Positions 34,218 through 44,755 of a stretch of DNA of 64,000 nt are shown piece by piece. Source of the stretch: Madurella fahalii (taxonomy: Eukaryota; Ascomycota; Sordariomycetes; Sordariales); contig CM056876.1 of assembly GCA_029876055.1 (NCBI GenBank), positions 4,278,001 through 4,342,000 of the forward strand, in the 5' to 3' direction. Under the pieces are notes generated by a model. The model did not search any database. It had not been told where the DNA came from and worked only from the letters and a program-made list of their open reading frames with translations. The translations under genes and the position numbers were made by a program. Numbering within the stretch: position 1 is the first letter of the stretch; the number at the start of each line of letters is the position of its first letter.

Positions 34218-34790
34218 AAATTCAAACCATCCTAGACGAAGGCTGCTCTGGAAATATGGGAATAGGCACAGCCGTAGCTAGATAGGAGAGATACTGTTTC
34301 ATGCCCCTTAGCCTCGCTTGCGTGCCTCGCATCAGCTTAATAACCGGATCGCGTCTTCTGTAATTTCCTGAGTTGGTCGCGTTTGGAGTACCTGATGCAA
34401 GGCTGTGGGGGCACCCGACGGACTCGTGATAATCCAATTGTCAACAACGCCGGAGGCTGCTTATGTGTGCCGCCCGCTAAGATAGAGTTGGCTGTGTTAC
34501 GTATCTACCTAATTTCATCAAACGGCGCCTGTTTCTGTGCTGTTTGTACCTTCGAGAGCTTCATCAGGAGTTTGTGCATTGTATCTGTCGGTTTGTGTCG
34601 GCGGTGAGGTCATGACCATCCTGCCCCTCTTATCCGTATGAAATAGTATCGGGATTCTCGGCAGAAGGTACGTCGCTCTTCCTTTTTGCTCATGTCTGCT
34701 AATCTTGGACCGGCTTCAGAAATCGACATCGGATGCCGTAGAATGCTTCGCTGTCGACACACTTTGAGCCCTAGTAGCTTTTCCTTTTAT
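34218..34790. other. Intergenic, no feature recognised
   Basis: Short frames only; it may contain the promoter of the small frame at 34791. Confidence 0.45.
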
Positions 34791-34997
34791 ATGATGATAG
34801 AGCCGCGCCGGCTGTTGTACACGTGGTGGGTCCTGTTCGTCGGCTGCCCCTTAGCAGCAGCCGTAACGGATCCGGTGAGCGCACCAGCCCGCTCTGAAAG
34901 CACTGAACCTCCCATGCGAGATTGCATGTCTGATTGCGAGCACTTTTGCCATCTGCTCCCTCTCGACACCGTGGAGGGAGTGTTTTCGTTAAAATGA
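34791..34997 (+). CDS. Possible small secreted protein, 68 aa
   Basis: The frame starts MMIEPRRLLYTWWVLFVGCP, a basic-then-hydrophobic stretch that could be a signal peptide or anchor, and includes CMSDCEHFCH before ending at 34997. Another open frame follows at 35011-35205 (contains GECFYQLSDGG) and could be a second exon reached through a branch-like CTTTGTCTGATCCAG acceptor, but no good donor is seen. It could equally be non-coding. Confidence 0.3.
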   Translation: MMIEPRRLLYTWWVLFVGCPLAAAVTDPVSAPARSESTEPPMRDCMSDCEHFCHLLPLDTVEGVFSLK

Positions 34998-35205
34998 AAA
35001 AGCTTTTACTTTGTCTGATCCAGCCTGGTACGAAACACCGTTCTATTCCTTGCCGTCTTTGCTTTCGTTAAAGAATACGGGCGAATGTTTCTACCAGCTT
35101 TCTGATGGCGGCAAGACGGTAGCGCGCAGCGGACTGCCAATCACAATACCACTTGACAACAATGCTACGCAGCTGAGCCCCCAGATTTCAAGCCGAGCGG
35201 AATGA

Positions 35206-35789
35206 TCACACGGCACTTATCCTGTAGATTCGGGTGTTACTAGTATCGAACTAGTGTTAAGGCTAAGGGGTCTAGCCGGGCATAACGCCAGTGATACTAG
35301 GTGAAATACTGGCCTAGGAGGCTCCGTGCTTCCTTTGCCGTTCCACATACTATACTTCTTCGGCAAACAACTGCTCACGCGGATCCCGTGTGGCATAATT
35401 GCTGTGAATGCCTAGTTTGTAGCCCTGTTCTACGTACTTTATGAGGTTTCTTAGGTGACAGGTCTTCAATTTGCAGTACTTGTTTCCAACGGTATCACGC
35501 CAGCACTATAGCCCAAAGTAGCAGGGCAGTCCGGGACATCGCATCAGATCATATACACTTTATGCCATGTAGACGGCTGGTCGGAAACTTCTTCGGCATC
35601 GAACTGCATAGCTCGCTCGGAGAGCATCTGTTCAGAGATGGATGAAATACTCGGTTGGTACCCCTGCCGCGCTGTTGTGTTCTGCGATCGTACCGTTGCC
35701 CTGCCCAGCACCAGCACGCAACTTGTAGAAGGACGCGAGATTGAATCGCGGATTCTGCCCAAGCGGACAAGCGGACAAGCGGACAAGCA
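35206..35789. other. Intergenic with a short tandem repeat
   Basis: Three copies of GCGGACAA are present at about 35763-35786, next to the transposon remnant. Nothing else is recognised. Confidence 0.45.
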
Positions 35790-36005
35790 GGGGTCTTATA
35801 CGAACATTCGTTGCTGTGTTGTATTGCGACAAGCCTGGCCAAATGCACGCATGTGGCAGGAAGCTACAGAATCGGCTGGTTTATCTATTTCTGATTCCGT
35901 TATCGTTGTTTCGTAGGGTAGTTTTGTTGCAATTGAGGATATCTATAGTAGGGCGGTGGAAAGTGGTGCACGGGCTTGTCTGGTGCACTGGCTTATCATG
36001 CACGT
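35790..36005 (+). mobile_element. Right end of a Fot1-like transposon
   Basis: A degraded transposase tail (GSYTNIRCC, NARMWQEATES, ISDSVIVVS, compared with the zinc-knuckle tail of the intact element) is followed by a terminal repeat. On the minus strand this repeat begins ACGTGCATGATAAGCC and has two 17-bp units, next to TA at 36006-36007. The left part of the element is missing. Confidence 0.75.
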
Positions 36006-36755
36006 TAGCTGTCTCTTTTACCTTCTTTTCTTCCCTTAGTGCGGCGGAAGCAGGCTAACAAGTCCATATTCGCCAGCTCCAGTTCCGCTGTCTAGGCCAG
36101 CAGCTTTAACTATCACTCTCGGCCTATAACCACCTCCTAATGCCTTCACGCGTCGACATTCCAGATATTGAATAATTATGTCCTGTGTTCCGTGTATGGG
36201 TTTCGAAGGCCCATCTCATGGTTTGGACCTGTGTGGTGTATTGCCCAAAAATAAGATATCCGTCATTGGACGCACTACACGTCGAACCCATCGAGCAGGG
36301 ATCGTTATGCGGAGGCGCAGAAAGCGATTCGGACAGCCCTGCTATGGAACCGTGAATGAAATTGACTTCCGGGTTTTCATTGGTAGAAGGCAGGTTTACC
36401 TTTAGTGGCGTGGACCCTGATTGGATACCGTAGTACGTTGGTCTGTGGTCCAGTCCGAGTACTGTACTACACGTTACGTACGTACCTTGATACGGTGACC
36501 AGCGGTAAGCTGGATGCGTTAGGTAATTCATGTTACACTGGGTCGCAAGCCTAGAATGATCTTCTCTGCTAACAGCTAAGCGAGTTGTACAAGCTGAAGA
36601 TCATCACATCTAGGGGGGAGGGGAATCTCTCTCAAGTTGTTCCGTCTGACTGAGACATTTCAAGTTGGCAGGCTGGAGAACTGAAATCCATGACGCAAAA
36701 GGCTGTCACTCAAGCCCTTCCAGGACTGAAACCAAGTAAGTGCTGGAGCGAGGTC
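36006..36755. other. Intergenic, no gene recognised
   Basis: It separates the transposon remnant from the small secreted protein gene. No feature that I can support. Confidence 0.5.
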
Positions 36756-36763
36756 TATAAAAG
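36756..36763 (+). promoter_or_regulatory. TATA-like box of the 100-aa secreted protein gene
   Basis: TATAAAAG lies 127 bp upstream of the ATG at 36883, and the ATG itself is in a good context (TCACCATGA). Confidence 0.5.
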
Positions 36764-36882
36764 ACCCGTCTTCTCGATGAATTCAAAGTCTGTTGCTGGC
36801 AGTCACCACAGGTTCTCGTGTGAAAGCTATCTCTCTATCTCATAAAACTTAGACAGCACCTCCCAGATTTTCCACCGTCACC

Positions 36883-37365
36883 ATGAAGCTCCTCAACGTC
36901 GCGGCTGCGCTCTTTACCGGAGCCCAAGCTTATGAGATCACTCTTTACAGCGACGTCGGTTGGTCTGGCAGAGAGGCCTCTTTCTCTTTTGACGGCCATC
37001 ATCCCATCAGGCACGAATCCAAACATTTTGTCTCGACTTCTCTTTACTGACTCTCGTGATGGCAGCTTTGAGGCTCATTCGTGGGAGTGGATATCTAGTC
37101 TCGGGGACGGATGCTGTGTTCGTACGTTATAACAGCGCACAACTTTTTCAACAGACCGCGCTTAGAATCAAAGCTGACGATATGAAAAGGTTTCTGTTAC
37201 GAGAACTCCCCTGTTGGCTACCGATGTAAGTTCATTCCTTATCCCTACTTGATTGACATCTTGCCTAATCGGTAATGCATAGGCTCTCCAGACTCGAACT
37301 ATCGAAGCAGCTCCCCTATCGACGAAGTTGTAACCGGATGTGGGGATACTCTACTTGACTGTTAA
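36883..37365 (+). CDS. Small secreted six-cysteine protein, 100 aa, with a GC-AG intron
   Basis: Four exons (36883-37010, 37066-37121, 37190-37225, 37283-37365) sum to 303 bp. The signal peptide is MKLLNVAAALFTGAQA. The mature protein starts YEITLYSDVGWSGREASFSF, a pattern reminiscent of beta/gamma-crystallin Greek-key motifs. It then has GDGCCVRFC, GYRCSPDSN and VVTGCGDTLLDC, six cysteines in all. Introns 2 and 3 are GT-AG (68 and 57 bp). Intron 1 (55 bp) begins GCACGA after CATCAG and ends GGCAG with a CTGAC branch site. It joins HHPI to SFEAHSWEW, and no nearby GT donor keeps the frame. The protein is a candidate effector or cell-surface protein. If the GC donor is not used, the frame ends after 55 residues. 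Confidence 0.78.
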
Positions 37366-39729
37366 AGGTCGTCATCGATCGGCGAGAGTATCTGTACCGG
37401 TTGGGGGAAGTAGGGAATGGTGCCATAAGGGGTATCCAATCATTGGGATCCTTGACGGTCTGTTGTGCATGGCGTATGACCAAGACCAAGAATGATGAGC
37501 GTGTTCCTGCCAGTCGTTTCTACCCATGGTCAGTGGTAAGAAAGATAAATATGGGTATTACGTTCCTTTACTCCATAGATCTTTCGCTAGCAACAAAGCG
37601 GAATATAACCTGAATCTGACTTGTATTTCCCGGAGTAATCTAAATAAAGACCGACCTGCCTTAGTGAACAGGCATCCATTTCCCTGCAATGCCTTAAATT
37701 ACCAGACAGGTATCCACCTGTAACAAACCCGTGTTTCGTTGTATCATTAAAAGTAACTGTTGAGTGTAACGCTCGATCTCTGATCTTTTCTCTCGTCGTA
37801 TGTGATCGACGTGTAGAAGAGTTTTGCAGTAGGATTGCCGTAGGTCATAATTACTACACCGTAGTAGCATGCTTGATCCAGGCTTGGGGGACAATAATTA
37901 TAGCCGTTAGCCATGGATTTACTGGTCAACCGTTCTGGTTGAGACATTTCGGACCAGAGAAATGACATATGTCTCGCAGCCGTCTCGATATGTCTAAAGA
38001 AAGCATATTACAACATCAGGGTGTCATCATGACGATCGGCACTCAGCTCCGAATGTGACGTCACCCAAGTTCGCAGCTGCAATGCTTCTCCCCGATTTCA
38101 GCCTCGTACGACGTTGAGGAGCACGGATCCCGATCTTCTAATCGAGTTATACAGATATATTTATTGTCATCGGTACAGTACAGTACTGATTAAGTTGAGG
38201 GGCGAAATACTAATTACAAGCCGGGTCTTTAAAAGTAAATTTTACCACGTAATTGTGTGATGCTCCCTTAGGCCCTCCCAGATATAATATACAGGTATCC
38301 TGGTGGTGGTGTTAGAGTAACCACCACCGTCATGAAGTAATAGGATCCACACGCTTTTTGGTGCAGGGGTAATTTGCGACAAGCAATGGCCGCTTGCAGC
38401 AGAGCAGTCTTGTACCCTTCATTTGGATGTTTTAAGGAAGCTCAAATCTCGCCATGCGAGCTGAGATGTGGCAGTGCCAGCTGAGGTGTGGCCCCTTGGG
38501 GCCGAACTATGTCAGTTCATCTGGTAGGGGCCTCCCATATGCCACCAATACGTAACCGAACAATTGTCCCAGCTAAACAGTGGTCCGAGATTCGTGTCTC
38601 CATCATGATAACATCCGAAGCAGCCGCACAATCCGTCCCGTCCGCCAATCCGTCTAGTCGGATACACCATCTGAGGTTATATGATTATTTATGATGTGCT
38701 CACTTGTGTCTACAATAAACCTGAATTTTGGTTGGTTTGGCGGTGTTATTCGGTGATCCCTATCAAAAAGGGCGGATGCGGAACGGAGCGGAAGTGCACA
38801 TCTCGGAACGGAAGTTGGTGACAGGCTATTTCCGGCACGGAGCTAACTCGGACAGATTCTGTAATTTCGCTGACGTAACAGAACTAGAATACAGTTCTAG
38901 CTAGGAGGCTTGAGCTAGAGGCTTTGGCCGAAGAAGAAGAGGAAAAAGTGGAAGAGGTGGCTGAATCCGAAGCCGAAGGCTATTAGCCTTCAGAGCCTTA
39001 TACTTGGTTAGGGGGATGTTGTCCCGTGGAATCTGGGGCCTTCTGATCAGAGGGCTGGACTGGGATGCGGATGGGGAACCCAAGTCAGAAGGACTGGACC
39101 TATCTTTAATCAGTAGGGCCGTCTGGACTATCGTCCATTTTTACGGATATCACTCAATACACACACATCTTCTACACTTGCCGCCGGCCCAATTGTGCAC
39201 TTTACCTTACCTGGTTGATAAGCCTTGCCCGTCGCGGTCCAAGGCGGGCTGACTCGGCAGTATCCAGCATCCCTTGGTAGAAAAGGACGAGGAGACGCAC
39301 CAACACGAAAGCCACGAGTACACTTAGTCCGAAGTTGAGTGCTTCTAGGTTTTGCATCGCAGCGTACTCTATCAGCTATCCAAGAATAACAAGTCGATAT
39401 AAGCCTCCGAGATATGCAATCATAACGAGGTTAGTAGCAAGCTACTCGAATACAACAACTCCATCTACCTATACTTACGGAACGGAGGATAATAAACGTA
39501 TCAGACTCAGACCTAGAGCCAGATATATTGTAGTTCTAGACTAATACTATGGGGTTCGATGCCTTTATACTTATAGAGCTCTGGCCGGATAACCTGCTCG
39601 TTAATCAGGAATATTCGATCAGCCGTGGTAAGCAGAGACTTTTATAGATACTAGACCGTAATAGAATATACTACGAGCTAATGCTGGTATTACAACCTAA
39701 AATCTTGACCTAGTAGTAAAAGCCGATAT
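37366..39729. other. Intergenic and eroded repeat sequence
   Basis: About 2.4 kb with no convincing gene. The sequence becomes AT-richer with scattered stops towards 39300-39729, as in other decayed repeats here. Confidence 0.45.
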
Positions 39730-40403
39730 TGTTACGTGGTGGAGGCTAGCACTGCACAACAGTGTCTGGGCCCACATCCCGTTAGAGATGACAGCTCAGA
39801 GACCACTACTAACATCTATAAAAACCCCTCAGATTTGTCCCCAGAAGACCTTTACTCAATCAACCATCATCATATCTTACTTTGTCATAGATCATACCAG
39901 TGTTTATGAAGTATTGAAATGGTGCAAAAACACACATCTACACCCACATACCCACCAAAACAAGGGGGAGGGCAAAGACGGCCAAATGCCAGACAGACAA
40001 GATGGACAAGATAGGTCAGGCGACACCACTACAAATTGGGTCCCTGCAGCCTAAACAAGGTCAAAACAACATGTGCAGATAGAGCTCCCTCTGATCAGAA
40101 GGAGATCGCTTTGCACGCAAAGAAAGCTCGTCAATTGAGCTTGCAACAAGTGTGAAGAAAGGTGCTAAATTGATTGTCCTGTCTAAAGAGCGATGGCCAG
40201 GACGGTCCTACTTATGGTGCGAAAGAAAAATGGGCCCACGGCAAGTTCCAGCCCCCCGGGCACCATCCTAGCAACTGTATCCCTCTGATCAGAGGGACCC
40301 TGCCCTCTGGGGATTGTTTTCCCCAACTCAGTATCTACCTCAGCATCAAAGCTGACACCTCTGAGGTTACTAGTTACAGGGACATGATAGAAACCTCGTA
40401 GCA
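39730..40403. repeat. Solo LTR or short non-autonomous element, 674 bp
   Basis: It begins TGTTACGTGGTGGAGG and ends CCTCGTAGCA, near-inverted ends, with the 5-bp sequence GATAT on both sides (39725-39729, 40404-40408). Its inner part (about 39912-40340) recurs at 54368-54786 and, more diverged, at 45985-46680. It shares its first bases with the 186-bp LTR at 44471. Confidence 0.8.
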
Positions 40404-41048
40404 GATATAAAGCTCGCTAGAATAGACTCTAATCTCGGGTTTTAGAGATATATATAAATAGCAGTTAGCTCTATAGATAGTAGGTATGAATCTTTGGCTA
40501 TTTAATGAGAGAAAGCTACTATAGAAAGATAAAGGAAGTAGACTAGTAAACATTATATTAGTGGAATAGAATAGTAAGGTTTGCTAAGAGATTAACTATA
40601 ATACAAGTTTATTATCTAGCTTAGCAAGTAATAAGACTAGTAAAGGTAATACGTTTATCTTATATAAAACTATTAACAATACCTTTCTTCTTCTTCTTCT
40701 TCTTCTTCTTCTTCTTCTTCTTTTAAGCTCTGTTCAAAGTTAATATTGATCTATAGACAACTGATATCAGTAATCTTCTAGCTTAGCTATATAGATTGAG
40801 TATCTAAGGTTAGATATAACTAGAGCCGTTAGAAGTAATAGGTCTTAAGTTTCAGAGTTTGTTAGTAAAGAATCTTACAACAATTTCGATAACCCTTCGG
40901 TCGTTATCGATAGCTGAGACTGAGGTCCTTAGCTCCTCTAAATCTTATAGAGCTGTAGTTATTGACGATAAAGATATCCATCTCAGCAGAATTTCCATCG
41001 TAGTTAACGAAGTTCTAGATCTACTTAGCTAGAGGTCACCCTCGTATT
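40404..41048. other. AT-rich eroded sequence with a TTC microsatellite
   Basis: The tract at about 40684-40724 is an uninterrupted TTC repeat of roughly 13 units. The rest is AT-rich and stop-dense with no readable domain. Confidence 0.6.
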
Positions 41049-41264
41049 TGTCAGATCGAAAAATTGGGATTGCTGTGAGAAAAGGGGAGTGAAAGGATGA
41101 TTCGCATTGAAGGAGCAGCGTCTGCGCAGCTATCGCTTCTAAGGAGGTGGTAGGTGACAGTGTTGAACTCTGAACCTTCCAAAACTTCCGGCGAAGCTGG
41201 TAATTTATAGGCCCCTGACCCTGGCAGTGCCCCGCCTGCACCTGACACCCTCCTGCACCTGACA
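41049..41264. repeat. Solo LTR, 216 bp
   Basis: It begins TGTCAGATCGAAAAATTG and ends CTGCACCTGACA, with the exact 5-bp duplication GTATT (41044-41048, 41265-41269). It is GC-balanced inside AT-rich surroundings. Confidence 0.88.
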
Positions 41265-41725
41265 GTATTCACCTAGTAAGAACTTGCCAGGTATTTACTT
41301 TGATATTATTTCTATAGATAGTAACGTTTCAGGTTCCGTAGTAGATATTAGTAGAAATATCTAGAATATTAGAGATGTCTTCTAAATAGAGTTTTCTAAT
41401 AGTAATACCATTCTTAGTATAGCTAGAGTCATATCTCTAAAGGAGTCTTCCTAATTTAACTCGGTATAGTAGATCTATTCGTAATAACTTGCTGATCGTA
41501 ATAATTATAATGTTTTCGTTAGTAGCAATATATTGTATTATATTAAGAAAGCCGTTTTTAGTGTTTTCGGAGTTAACACTACTTCTCTCAAGTATATAAC
41601 AGCTAATTCATCTAGTTACTTAGGACAAAGTAGAAGTCTAGCCTCTCTAATATATTGTATTACCTTCTTAATATAATATGGAATATGCTATCTAGGTATA
41701 TAGTAGTTAAGTTTCTAACTATCTA
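41265..41725. other. AT-rich eroded sequence
   Basis: Stop-dense and AT-rich, probably an old repeat. It ends at the TA target site of the intact transposon. Confidence 0.5.
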
Positions 41726-43586
41726 ACGTATATTATCAGTGAGTGACCCATATCAGTAAATGACCCACTTTCCACGCGACGCGACACCTTTACACTCAAA
41801 CAACAACATTCTTCCTCTTTACAAGATGCCCCGTACTTCAAAAGAAGGCCAGGTAATCTTGGCCCTCCAAGCGCTTCAAAATGACAAAAATCTAAGTGAA
41901 CGAGCCGCCGCCAAGATTTACGGAGTCGATCGTAGAACCCTGGGTCGGCGTCGTGCCGGCAAGCCTGCACAACGCGACACTACGCCCAAGGTGAAGAAGC
42001 TTACTCAGTTAGAAGAGGAGGCTATTGTTCGATATATAGTCGAGCTATATACGCGAGCTTTTCCCCCAAGACTGAGTGGTGTGGAAGATATGGCCAACCA
42101 ACTGCTACGTATACGCAACGCGTCTCCTGTTGGTAAGCTCTGGGCGCATCGATTTGTTAAACGCCAGCCAGAGCTCCGTACGCGTTTTACGCGTAGATAC
42201 GACTATCAGAGGGCTAAGTGCGAGGATCCAAAGGTCATTAGCGAGTGGTTTACCCTCGTACGGAATGTCAAGGCCAAGTACGGTATCCTGGATGACGATA
42301 TCTATAACTTCGACGAGACGGGGTTTATGATGGGTATTATCTGCGCGGGTATAGTGGTTACGACCTCGGATGGCCGTGGTAAGGCAAAGCTGGCCCAGCC
42401 TGGTAACCGCGAATGGGCGACGGTAATCCAGGGTATTAATGCCCTCGGCTGGGCCATCCCTCCATTCATCATCTTGGCTGCGCAGTACCACCTTACCAAC
42501 TGGTATACTGAGTGCGACCTCCCGGCCGACTGGCGCATTGCGACTACCGAGAACGGCTGGACTACTAATACAGTAGGCCTAGATTGGATCAAGCACTTCA
42601 ACTTCTATACGGCACCTCGTACGAAGGGTAAATACCGGTTATTAATCCTCGACGGCCACGAAAGCCACCACTCGACCGAATTCGAGCTCTACTGCCAGCA
42701 GAACAACATTATTACGCTCTGCATGCCTCCGCACTCTTCCTACAAACTCCAGCCACTCGATGTTGGCTGCTTTAAGCCGCTGAAGCAGATATACGGTCGC
42801 CAGATCGAGCACTTGATACGCATGCACATCACCCACATAAGCAAGCTCGAGTTCCTCTATGCATTTCGCGAGGCCTTCTTTGCCTCCATGACGGAGAAGA
42901 ATATACGGGGTGGCTTTGCAGGGGCTGGCCTTGTACCATACGATCCAGAGAGAGTACTTTCCAAGCTGGATGTGAAGCTTCGTACGCCAATACCTCCGAA
43001 CTCACCGCCTAGTACTACACAACCCTGGGTCTTCCAGACACCACACAACCCCCGAGAAGCCGAGTCGCAGTCAACGCTCATCAAGACTCGCATTATAAAT
43101 CATCAAAATAGCTCCCCAACGTCAATGTTGGCTGCTGTAGACCAGCTTACTAAGGGTACAATGGCTGTAATGCACGAGGTGGCTCTCCTTCGGTCAGAGG
43201 TCTCTTCGCTCCGTAAGGCCAACGAGGCACTAAGCAAGCGCCGGAGAGCCAAAAAAACACGCGTACAGCTCGGAGGATCACTTACTGTACGAGATGCAAA
43301 GGATGTACTGGACCAGAAAGCCGTAGGTGGGGAGAGATTGGAAGAAACGCAGCCGGATAGTGGTGGTGCAGGGAGGGCTCGTACGAGGGTTCGATGCTGT
43401 GGTGTGTGCGGCAAGCCTGGCCATAATGCCCGCACTTGCCAGGAGGCTGGAGAATCATCTGATTCAGCTGCTTCTGATGTAATTGTAGTTGGCTCTTAGT
43501 GTTGTGGTGGAATAATTGAAGATAGTTGTTGTAGAGTAGTGTAGGGTGGGTCATTCACTGATATGGGTCACTCACTGATAATGTAC
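41726..43586 (+). mobile_element. Intact Fot1-like DNA transposon D, 1861 bp
   Basis: Inverted ends begin ACGTATATTATCAGTGAG on the left and ACGTACATTATCAGTGAG on the right, with the TA duplication at 41724-41725 and 43587-43588. Each end has two 17-bp subterminal units of TATCAGTGAGTGACCCA type. The single gene inside is open throughout. In an otherwise decayed neighbourhood, this element has escaped visible RIP and may still move or may have arrived recently. Confidence 0.95.
41826..43499 (+). CDS. Fot1/pogo-type DDE transposase, 557 aa
   Basis: The likely start is the ATG at 41826 (MPRTSKEGQVILALQALQ). An upstream in-frame ATG at 41760 lies inside the terminal repeat and is unlikely. The N-terminus has a psq/CENP-B-like helix-turn-helix (ERAAAKIYGVDRRTLGRRRAG), followed by a second DNA-binding segment (residues about 60-130). 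The catalytic triad is Asp163 (YNFDETG), Asp276 (LILDGHESHHS) and Asp312 (LQPLDVGCF), with 35 residues between the last two. A basic coiled-coil stretch (about 455-485) and a CX2CX4HX4C zinc knuckle (CCGVCGKPGHNARTC, about 524) end the protein. It cuts and pastes the element at TA sites in the nucleus. No stop or frameshift is present. Confidence 0.95.
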   Translation: MPRTSKEGQVILALQALQNDKNLSERAAAKIYGVDRRTLGRRRAGKPAQRDTTPKVKKLTQLEEEAIVRYIVELYTRAFPPRLSGVEDMANQLLRIRNASPVGKLWAHRFVKRQPELRTRFTRRYDYQRAKCEDPKVISEWFTLVRNVKAKYGILDDDIYNFDETGFMMGIICAGIVVTTSDGRGKAKLAQPGNREWATVIQGINALGWAIPPFIILAAQYHLTNWYTECDLPADWRIATTENGWTTNTVGLDWIKHFNFYTAPRTKGKYRLLILDGHESHHSTEFELYCQQNNIITLCMPPHSSYKLQPLDVGCFKPLKQIYGRQIEHLIRMHITHISKLEFLYAFREAFFASMTEKNIRGGFAGAGLVPYDPERVLSKLDVKLRTPIPPNSPPSTTQPWVFQTPHNPREAESQSTLIKTRIINHQNSSPTSMLAAVDQLTKGTMAVMHEVALLRSEVSSLRKANEALSKRRRAKKTRVQLGGSLTVRDAKDVLDQKAVGGERLEETQPDSGGAGRARTRVRCCGVCGKPGHNARTCQEAGESSDSAASDVIVVGS

Positions 43587-43686
43587 GTTAGATAATCTTT
43601 GAATTATACTTCTTCTGAGAATTCCTGTTCATAGGTAGAGGAAATATCGTTTCCGACAAGTAATATAATACTATACAGCTTCTAAG

Positions 43687-44243
43687 TGTCAAAAGGATCA
43701 GGATCACAGGATCTAGTGCAGGAGCCAAACCCATGTACTCTAGTCAGCTAAAACAAGCTGGCAGCTAACTGCGCCACTGTACAGACGTCATCCTATACGT
43801 GTATCTCGTCTATAAAGGAGTATGTCGGAAACACGGCACCTCTGAATCTTGGGAAATGACAGTTGAGGACTTTTGTATCTTGTCTTGATTGATTGTGTTC
43901 ATTGTCTCTTCTGTATATCTCGTTTCCCTTAGAGAGCTTACTCCTTTATAGACGAGATACACGTACAAGATGACGTCTGTACAGTGGCGCAGTCAGCTGC
44001 CAGCTTCCTTTAGCTGACTAGAATATATGGGTTTGCCTCCTGCACTAGATCCTGTGATCCTGATCCTTGGACTAGCGCCTGATCCTTTTGACAGCGCCTG
44101 ATCCTTTTGACATTTGACACATGACCCTTCTGACAGAGTAAGCTCTCTAAGGGAAACGAGGGCGAGAGACAATCAATCAAGACAAGACACACAAAATCCG
44201 CAACTGTCATTTCCCAAGATTCAGAGGTGCCGTGTTTCCGACA
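43687..44243 (-). mobile_element. TGTCGG-family element, split by another copy of itself
   Basis: The outer copy runs on the minus strand, from TGTCGGAAACACGGCACC at 44243 down to CCTGATCCTTTTGACA at 43687. It is interrupted by the plus-strand copy at 43823-44135. Removing that copy and one GAGTA leaves about 239 bp. The outer flanks are CTAAG (43682-43686) and CTAAA (44244-44248), a near-match to a target duplication with one transition. Confidence 0.85.
43823..44135 (+). mobile_element. Inner TGTCGG-family element, 313 bp
   Basis: It begins TGTCGGAAACACGGCACC and ends GACCCTTCTGACA, with the exact duplication GAGTA on both sides (43818-43822, 44136-44140). It carries the A box-like TGGCGCAGTCAG and the B box-like GGTTTGCCTCC. 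A 19-bp segment ending CCTTTTGACA is tandemly duplicated near its 3' end (44075-44112). Confidence 0.9.
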
Positions 44244-44470
44244 CTAAATAGCATTGTTAGTCAACTTCTAGACAAAATAACTATCGGATTATCGATAATA
44301 AACTTATACATCTACCTTGTACATTTGAAATCTTCATCATTTATCTGTTATAGTTTTGTAGGATAGTTAGTTATTAACGTTAACAATTACTAGTTCCAAA
44401 TAAGATACTCCTCTAAGCTTGCTAAATATACTCGTAGTACCTTGTTTTAGTATAAAGACAATATCCTCGT

Positions 44471-44656
44471 TGTTACGTGGTGGGAGCCTAGATGGGCCAG
44501 ACGGCCAAAATCCCAGGGGTCATGTGATCCCAGGATTCTAGAACCCTCCCTGGGCACTGGCCCATTCCTGTCATATATTACTGGACTCCCGCACTCTTTG
44601 CAGTGCAAGATAGACAACAATGAATTCTCATCTATTTTTGACTTTCCCACGTAACA
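44471..44656. repeat. Solo LTR, 186 bp
   Basis: It begins TGTTACGTGGTGGGAG and ends TTTCCCACGTAACA; the ends are a perfect 10-bp inverted repeat. The 5-bp duplication CTCGT is exact (44466-44470, 44657-44661). Confidence 0.92.
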
Positions 44657-44755
44657 CTCGTCATCAGAAATAACAAAGTTAAAGTTCGATTCTTGTAGTA
44701 GGCACTTTATAAATACTAGCATAATCTATAGTAAAATAAGTGATAATAATAGTTA

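Noticed and set aside
41760..41825. An upstream in-frame ATG extending the intact transposase to 579 codons
   Set aside because: It lies inside the terminal inverted repeat, and the extra 22 residues are not seen in the related copies, whose proteins start at the equivalent of 41826 (MSPPSKEAR, MASTSKEAR).
43823..44243. A 420-bp DNA transposon with 40-bp inverted ends
   Set aside because: The inverted ends belong to two oppositely oriented TGTCGG elements. The inner one has its own exact GAGTA duplication, so the inverted-repeat look is a by-product of nesting.
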